The notes under the pieces were generated by a model. That model saw only the letters and a list, made by a program, of their open reading frames with translations, searched no databases and was not told the origin of the DNA. From assembly GCA_023159155.1 (NCBI GenBank), contig JAJNNX010000031.1, forward strand, positions 496,001 to 560,000: DNA of 64,000 nucleotides, given 5' to 3'. The position numbers were made by a program, and so were the translations under genes. Positions 57,881-64,000 of the stretch are shown here, piece by piece (position 1 is the stretch's first letter; every line of letters begins with the position of its first letter). The stretch comes from Ustulina deusta (lineage: Eukaryota > Ascomycota > Sordariomycetes > Xylariales > Xylariaceae).

Positions 57881-59512
57881 ATGGCGGAATCGACTCCCGC
57901 TGACACGTCCACCCTCTCCGCGGCCCCCTCGGCCATCCCGTCCGCCGTCGCCTCTACCGTAGGCACTCCCCGTTCCATTCCCCCGATGGACCCCGAAGAG
58001 CGCGCCAAGTCTCTCAACGTGTCGCTAGCCGACATGGTCGCGAAGGCTACTGCTCTCTACCAATCCAAGAAGTACGGGGAAGCCGCCGAGATCTTTTCCA
58101 CGGCCACCGAGAGACAGGCCGAGCTCAATGGCGAGATGGCCCCCGAGAATGCAGACGTCTTGTTCCTCTACGGTCGCTGTCTCTTCAAGGTTGGCCAGAG
58201 CAACAGCGATGTTCTTGGCGGCAAGGCTCCAGGCGAGAAGAAGGAACCAAACAGTGTCGGCAAGCCTAAAGCCAAGAAATCGCAAGCTAAACTTTCCGCC
58301 GTCGATGCGCCCGAGAAGGAGAAGACAGGAACGGACGAGGCGGCTGGTGAGGATGTTACTACGATAGCCAAAAGTGCCGGTGCCGAAGAGGAGAACCTAC
58401 CTGACGCGAAGAACCCACTGTTCCAGTTCACCGGAGATGAGAATTTTGAGGACTCTGATGACGAGGAAGAGGGAGATGGTGAGGATCAGGAGGAAGAGGA
58501 GGATGACGACCTTGCCGTCGCATTCGAGATACTCGAGCTCTCACGGGTCCTCTTCGAAAAGCAACTCGAAGAAGCAACTACCACGGAAGGGCCTGACAAG
58601 GATGTTGCCGCAGATGAAAATAAGCTAGTCCGCCATTTCAAGGAACGGCTCTCTGATATCCATGATCTTCTGGCCGAGATTTCGCTTGAAAACGAGAAGT
58701 CTGTCCATGCCTGACAACCATAAGACACGGGCATACTGACGGTGAAGTGTAGATTTCCCGAGGCAATTAAAGATTGTCGCGCGACCCTCAAGTATAAAGA
58801 GGAACTCTACACAGAGGATTCGGAGATCATTGCAGAAGCCCACTTCAAGCTATCCCTAGCCCTCGAGTTCGCGTCCATGACCACGACGAGCGAAGACAGT
58901 GCTGACGCCGGCCCCAAGGCCGTTGACGAGGCCATGCGAACAGAGGCGGCCGAGGAGCTAGAGAAGGCCATCAACAGCACAAAGCTCAAGCTCCAAAACA
59001 AGGAGGTGGAGCTTGCGACGTCCCACGCGCCAGAGGACAACGACGAGACGCGCAAGCAGATCACCGACGTCAAGGAGATGATCGCGGACATGGAGCAACG
59101 GGTGAGTCTATCACTTCCCCGTCGACTCCTTGTCAACGCGATTCCGGTCTTCTGAAAAGTTTTCCATTTTCCCGTTTTACTAACCTCAATCCCCAAACAC
59201 AAGCTTACCGAACTCCGGAAACCGCCTGTCGACATGAACACTGCCTTAGGCCAGGACAACCCCTTGGCCGGCCTTCTAGGCCAAGCTCTCGGAGAGTCCT
59301 CGGTTGAGCAGGCCGCACGCGTTGAGGAGGCCAAGAAGAACGCCAAGGACCTGTCGGGTCTCGTCCGCAAAAAGGCCAAGGAAGAGCCCAAGCCCGAGCC
59401 AAAGGAGAGCAATGGTAAGAGGAAGGCCGAGGAACCCGCTGACGGGCAAGAAGATCCCAAAAAGGCAAAGGTAGAGGGAACTGCTGCTGCTGCTGCTACT
59501 CCTGACCCGTAG
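57881..59512 (+). CDS. NASP/Sim3/Hif1-type histone chaperone with SHNi-TPR (3 exons)
   Basis: Exons 57881-58698, 58753-59101 and 59204-59512 join to 491 aa. After a Ser/Ala/Pro-rich leader, TPR 1 (LADMVAKATALYQSKKYGEA, AEIFSTATERQAELNGE) and TPR 2 (ENADVLFLYGRCLFKVGQ) appear. TPR 2 is interrupted by a long insert that ends in an acidic tract (DDEEEGDGEDQEEEEDDD, about 188-205), the feature that defines this family. Then come LAVAFEILELSRVLFEKQL, ERLSDIHDLLAEISLENEKF, PEAIKDCRATLKYKEELY and EIIAEAHFKLSLALEFAS, the SHNi-TPR pair. The tail is basic with KRKAEEPADGQEDPKKAK, a bipartite nuclear signal. The protein binds H3-H4 and, in fission yeast Sim3, delivers CENP-A to centromeres. The short first intron (54 bp) has a GTCTGT donor. 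Confidence 0.9.
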
Positions 59513-60297
59513 GATGTCTCGCTTGTTGTCGATTGATTCTCCCGTCGCTGATGACTGAAGAATCCGACGCATCAAGGCATTAAGAGCCTGTGACTACTTG
59601 CCAATGGTGTCTTATCATTCATTTCCTCCACGGCATATTCAGACATCTCGGAACGCTCTCTTGTTTTGCGTCGGAACAATCCAACCAACTCCCCACGATC
59701 AAGTGTATTTCAACGAAATTTGTACACTACAAGCCACTACTAGGTAATCAGATTCATCATAAAGGTTTCTCACAAAGGCTACGGCACGGAGAGCTTCCCT
59801 GGGTATTCATCGCGCTGAGGACCGGCGCATATGGGACGGGACGGGGACGCAACACGAATGGTTGGTTGGTTGGTTTTTGTTTGCGGAAAAGAAAAATATT
59901 TCCTCTCCTAAAGCAGGATAGGTTAGGTACTTCAGGCAAGGCGTTTTTTATTTTTATTTTTTTAATACTTTCTCGCTTGATAATGATTTACATGAGTCTC
60001 GCTCGCTCGACAGACTGGAAGCCAAGATATTCATATCCATATCAAACTTTGATAAAAACACCTGCAGCATATCTCGGATATCACAAAACATGATGATATG
60101 TTTGTTCGACGTCGATGATCAACCATTAGCCTGAACTGTCACGACATGGGCCTAGATGGATCATCAACGAAGTTCGCATCAAGTTTAGTCTCACATTGCT
60201 CAGTCTAATAAATACAGATGTACCTCGTAAAAATACCCAAATCATCACAAAACGCCGTGCCGTGTCATGTTAACGCCATAAGTCAAGGACTCGCCAA
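59513..60297. other. Convergent 3' region of NASP and CDC50 genes
   Basis: 785 bp shared by two convergent 3' ends. No coding signal. T-rich runs near 59944-59965 lie where the + strand transcript probably ends. Confidence 0.4.
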
Positions 60298-61705
60298 CTA
60301 CAGATCTCGTGCCGTGCTCATGCCAATACTGGGGCCAGCCGGGGCCTTGCCCTTGCCCTTGGCAGCCGCAGATGGAGGCACCTTGTTCCAGGAGAGGAGG
60401 GTGTGATCACCAAGCTTCCTAGGTCGGAGGAAGCTTCCGGCAAGGAAGAGGAGCGACATGACGATGAAGAAGCCGGCCAAGGCAAGCCACAGGATGCCGG
60501 GAAGGTCGTTTTTGCCGCCGAGAGGGCCGGTAGTTGTGATAACGAGGGACTTCCTGCCCTTATAGTCGGTCATGTTGAAGTCTAGTATCAGGGCGTTAGG
60601 GAGACATGGTATAGAACTGGGGAGGGTTATATATAACTCACTGTCGACGATGTCCACGGTATAAGTGCCTGAAACTAGTGTTTCATTGCCGAATGCCCAC
60701 GGCTTGAAGAAAGATGGCAGGGCGGCGGTCCGCATCCACGATATGAAATGTTCATCCGCCTTGAGATTCGGCGGCGGGTAGTCGGAGGAATATCTCTCGT
60801 CAGGATAGCGCTTCCGCCAGTTGGGGGGTGGTATAATGAGGTCGTAATCGGGGCTCGTCAAGTTCTCGTAGAGATCCATGTCGGAACTCCAAGCGATGCC
60901 ATCCTCGCTCCATTGGTAAGTGCGCGCTGCCTCATCTCCGCCGACACCTACACGCACAGGGCGGCCGATGGTATCGTTGAAGAGGGAATTGGCAATCAAG
61001 CCACAAGGATAGATCTGACGAGTCTTTGTAACGCCGTCCTCCTCCACTTTCTCGGTGGCAAGAGGTGCGCAATTCGAGTTCTCGAGGATCGACGTGCTGA
61101 CGAACTTAGCGAGTAGTTGGTCAGCGTTGAAGGAATTGACGTAGCGACGGTGGTTTTGGTAAAAGTTGTCGAGACGGTAGTAGGCTCGAACGGGGGCGCT
61201 CATGTCCTGGGCGATATCGAACTGGAGGGTGCAGTTTGTGAGGTTGCCGACTTCGAACCTATCGTAAGTAAAAGAAACATTGTCGGTCCTCTTCCAAGAA
61301 GCCGTCACGGTAGCGGAACCGTTGTTATTTCGCCAGTACGACCTGACGAGGTCTGACGGCATGGGGACAGGGTCCTTGGCGAGAGGAGCGCTTGCTCCGC
61401 AATCTGTGTAGTCGATTTCGATGTACGAGACCTGCATCACGGGTGGTCAGCGGTGGTTCTGTCTCGTTGCGGTCGAGCCGACACGGCGCGCCTCGTACCA
61501 TGCGACTGGCATAGATCAGGAGCCCTCCGACGACTGCGGCGAAGACGCCTAGGACGAAAAAGATCCAGATGACATTCTTGGGCGTGAGGATGGGTTGCCA
61601 GGCCTTCAGTCGTTGTTGTCGGAAGGCCGTGTTGGCGGGGCGTCTGCTGGTCTTCTTCTCTTCGACCGTCGACTGCTCGTGCGTGGAATTCTGAGACGAA
61701 TCCAT
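60298..61705 (-). CDS. CDC50/LEM3-family subunit of P4-ATPase lipid flippase (3 exons)
   Basis: Exons 61499-61705, 60642-61431 and 60298-60581 give 426 aa. Cytosolic N-term (RRPANTAFRQQRLKAWQPIL, the conserved start), TM1 (IWIFFVLGVFAAVVGGLLIY), a large luminal loop with IEIDYTDCG, YYRLDNFYQNHRRYV, YPCGLIANSLFNDT and PNWRKRYPDE, then TM2 (ILWLALAGFFIVMSLLFLAG) and a basic tail. Several N-glycosylation sequons (NGS, NVS, NCT, NDT, NLT, NET, NMT) and paired cysteines are typical. The protein escorts a P4-ATPase from the ER and is needed for phospholipid flipping. The 60-bp second intron (60582-60641) is a multiple of three without stops, so an uninterrupted ORF hides it. Its GTGAGT...CTAACG...TAG signals and the better join VDIVDNFNMTDYKGRKSLVI argue for splicing. 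Confidence 0.9.
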
Positions 61706-63430
61706 CCTGATCCGGCTCGCGAAGGGATCCCGAGAACAGGATGTGAGGACGCGATCGTGCGGGAGATGCTTTCACGCAATTCGTTCGGGCCTGAACTAAT
61801 CAAACCAGGCTGATCATTATGTGCGGAAGTATCGTTAAGCCAGCTCGGGAAATAAAAGGGGGGGACAGCACAAAGCCGACGTAGCGGTTTGGCTGATGGT
61901 TGACAGATGAAGGTTGGTTGGTTGATTGATTGATTGATTGATTGAATGAATGAATGAATGATGGAGACCTGCAAGTGACGAGCCTACTTCGTCGACCCGT
62001 CAGCCCCGTCTTTCCCGGATTTCAAATGGGTGGCTTCTGAGACACGGCAAGTTCAATTGATCTCATACGCTACATCTTGCACAGCCACGCCCCATACCCA
62101 TGTCTCCACCTATCATGTACTGTGTATGTTACAGTGTTATACACTGTAAGTGCCTACCCAGCTTAGTAAGTACTTACCTAGTACGCTACCTACTTTGATC
62201 CCCGTGAACCACGTGACAACTACAATATGGACGATGAAGACGGCGATGCTGCTATTGGTCAATTCCTAAAATGCTGTCATGATTTTTCTAGTACCAATCC
62301 ATTCAAGAATCGAAGTGATTGAGTCTTCTATATAGCTGATAATGGCCCCCTAATATGAGAAGAATCGAGAGTGCTCAAAACCCCCAGAAAATTCCTAGTT
62401 GGTTTCCGAGATAAATACTGCCACCCTTTATGTATTTGGGGTGAGGATGGGTGCCAACAGGAAGTGCCCCGCCACTTTCCGTAGTTCTATTTATACCTGT
62501 TCTGATGTCAGGTGTAACCCTAATGGCTCTAAAGTGCCTTTACAAACACGTCCAGCTATTGGGAATGATCGCGGTGCTGGATATTTCTTATAAATCTACA
62601 CTTTAGTTTCTCTGCAGGCAGAACATAATAACATTCTAGTATCGTCGAGCCTCTAGTGTTCAGCCAGGAATACCATACCCTCTGTTGCAACAATACCGAT
62701 AGGCTAAACCGTCATCGAACAATCAAACTCCCCAGTGGGAAGAAAATCACCTGCATCATCTTCCAAAGGTGTTAGGTGGTTACTGGAAGTTGGCTGAACT
62801 CGAAGCAAAAGAACGTACTGGTTTGCCTCAGGTCTTAGATCCAACTATGAGATCGAGGAATTACTTATACAACCCGCCTACACTATACATGTGTGTGTGA
62901 CACGGTCAGAGCTAAATATTGGCTGAAAAGATAAATATTTAAGTCTTATGATCGCAACAAGAACGCTACCCTTTACAAGACCATTCCTCCCCTCAAACAA
63001 TTCATGCATATTATTTACACAATTTAGTAGTATAATTCTATATACGGTTACAAATACTGATGCCTTATTCACGAAAAGAAAAAAAAGAAAAGGGGAAAAA
63101 GAAAAGGAAAAAAGTGGTTGGAGGCCCACCGCAGCCCCGACGGCTCTCGAAGTTCCCCCCTCCAGTTATTTACAGTCAATCTAGGTTCTACGTTCTAGGG
63201 AGGGTTTGAACTCTAGGTTTACAGATCAACTATAGCGAACAGCGCTCGCCAGGCAGACAGCTAGCTACACTAGAGGGAGATTTGCCGAAAACCTCCCCAG
63301 GAAAGGCCAATGTGGTACGGCTGACTATGTGATTCGCTTCGGGCCTTCTAAGGATAGTTATAGGTGTGTGTTGTCCGGTTGTCATAGCGGATTAGGGGAA
63401 GGCTAGAGAAACAAAGTCGGAGCCGAAAAG
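61706..63430. other. Intergenic, about 1.7 kb
   Basis: Promoter side of the CDC50 gene and 3' side of the aldolase gene. It has a GATT/GAAT microsatellite, TACTTACCTAG-like words near 62150-62195 and a purine-rich AAAAGAAAAGG patch near 63077-63115. No gene seen. Confidence 0.45.
61912..61961. repeat. Tetranucleotide microsatellite (GGTT/GATT/GAAT)n
   Basis: GGTT, GATT then GAAT units in succession, in the CDC50 upstream region. It contributes to a spurious minus-strand ORF of repeated Asn/Gln/Ser. Confidence 0.85.
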
Positions 63431-63962
63431 TTACAGCCTATCCTCCTCCTCCTGCACGCTATCCGCAATCCCCTTCCAACTCGCCCACTCGGCATCGCCC
63501 CCGGGGATTCCCCCGTGAAGCGGCAACCGCGTGCCATCCCTGTCGCCGAATCCCCTGAGCCGGCTGATGGCCTCCTTGATGCCGACGGTGCCGAACTTGG
63601 CCACGAGCTCCTCGATGGAGCTGACCTTGAACTGCAGCCGGCGGCGCTCGCGGGCCTCCTCCTCGGAGAGCCGGTCCGTCGCCGACAGCGCGTAGAGGCG
63701 CACCACCGTCTTCGGGAAGAAGCCCGCGCACCCGTCGATGGCGCCGGCCGCGCCCACGGCGACCACGGGCAGCAGCTGCTGCCCGAGCCCCGTGAAGGTG
63801 CGGAACCGCTCGTGGTCGATCTCCGGGCTCGACGCGATCTGCGCGTGCACCGAGACGTCGCCGTGCGAGAGCTTGCACCCCACGATGTTCGGGTGCTTCG
63901 CGAGCGCCACGAAAGTCGCCGGCGTGATCCTGACGTTGTTCGACACCCCCGGGTAGTGGTAT
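63431..63962 (-). CDS. Dihydrodipicolinate synthase-family aldolase, last exon (5' part outside window)
   Basis: From a splice acceptor near 63963 (GCAATAG) the minus strand reads YHYPGVSNNVRITPATFVAL, then LAKHPNIVGCKLSHGDVSVH, in which Lys of VGCK is the Schiff-base residue of the DapA/HOGA family. FTGLGQQLLPVVAVGAAGAI and GCAGFFPKTVVRLYALSATD follow, where the G.IDG...FP region closes the barrel. A C-terminal helical tail (SSIEELVAKFGTVGIKEAI) ends in TGA or TAG at 63431. Fungal members act as 4-hydroxy-2-oxoglutarate aldolase-like or other pyruvate-lyase enzymes rather than in lysine synthesis, since fungi use the aminoadipate route. The exact substrate cannot be told. Upstream exons with the catalytic Tyr are beyond the window. 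Confidence 0.88.
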
Positions 63963-64000
63963 CTATTGCCCCCCTCCCCCTCCAGAATCAGTAATCAATC

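Noticed and set aside
61606..61974. 122-codon minus-strand ORF upstream of CDC50
   Set aside because: Its start is made by the tetranucleotide microsatellite and the rest overlaps the CDC50 start in another frame.
63459..63994. Long overlapping ORFs on both strands (139 and 159 codons)
   Set aside because: Frames of high GC third-position bias over the aldolase exon; only the 171-codon minus frame carries family motifs.

Overview
The window is nuclear DNA of a filamentous ascomycete (Pezizomycotina, probably Sordariomycetes). Its genes have short spliceosomal introns (about 50-210 bp, GTRNGT...AG). It has a very AT-rich block that looks produced by repeat-induced point mutation (RIP), relics of HET-domain and STAND-associated fungal proteins, and the TACCTAGGTA-type intergenic motifs common in such genomes. 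All annotations come from reading the sequence; no search was run.

Layout. 1-3358: the 3' part of a GC-rich, nearly intact Tad-type LINE (reverse transcriptase, RNase H, Cys/His finger, TAAA tail) with one in-frame TGA. 3728-4906 (-): a secreted DUF1996 protein. 4907-8982: a gene-poor stretch. 8983-10265 (-) and 11372-13008 (+): two divergent, intron-rich metabolic genes that splice into complete proteins, a sugar phosphate isomerase/epimerase-like TIM-barrel protein (293 aa, 6 introns) and a zinc alcohol/formaldehyde dehydrogenase (381 aa, 8 introns). 13461-14619 (-): an AAA+ ATPase pseudogene. 15575-16286 (+): a secreted phage-type (GH24) lysozyme. 16587-17773 (-): a HET-domain pseudogene lacking its N-terminus.

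18060-41349: a 23-kb AT-rich nest of mobile elements. A decayed LINE on the + strand appears to be the host. Two copies of one LTR retrotransposon (minus orientation, 234-239 bp LTRs) sit inside it, at 19979-29566 and 32508-38428. The first copy was itself interrupted by a 4210-bp element (20767-24976) with two 269-bp terminal direct repeats. That inner element shows no coding sequence and is largely a degenerate tandem array. A 16-bp identical direct repeat borders the whole block.

41497-42704 (+): a fungal protein gene next to the block, destroyed by TGA/TAG stops that all fit C:G-to-T:A change. From 43.8 kb conserved housekeeping genes appear: mitochondrial porin VDAC (43866-45297, +), a mitochondrial J-domain protein (45644-46788, -), a GT31-type glycosyltransferase (53109-54828, -), an NASP/Sim3-type histone chaperone (57881-59512, +), a CDC50/LEM3 flippase subunit (60298-61705, -) and the 3' end of a dihydrodipicolinate synthase-family aldolase (63431-63962, -, cut by the window). 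Between them lie two more broken genes: a frame-shifted conserved fungal ORF (47315-47868) and a RhoGAP-domain protein that lacks the arginine finger (47958-49664).

The left two thirds is thus accessory, transposon-rich and pseudogene-rich, and the right third is core genome. The most unusual object is the noncoding, LTR-bounded tandem-repeat element at 20767-24976.
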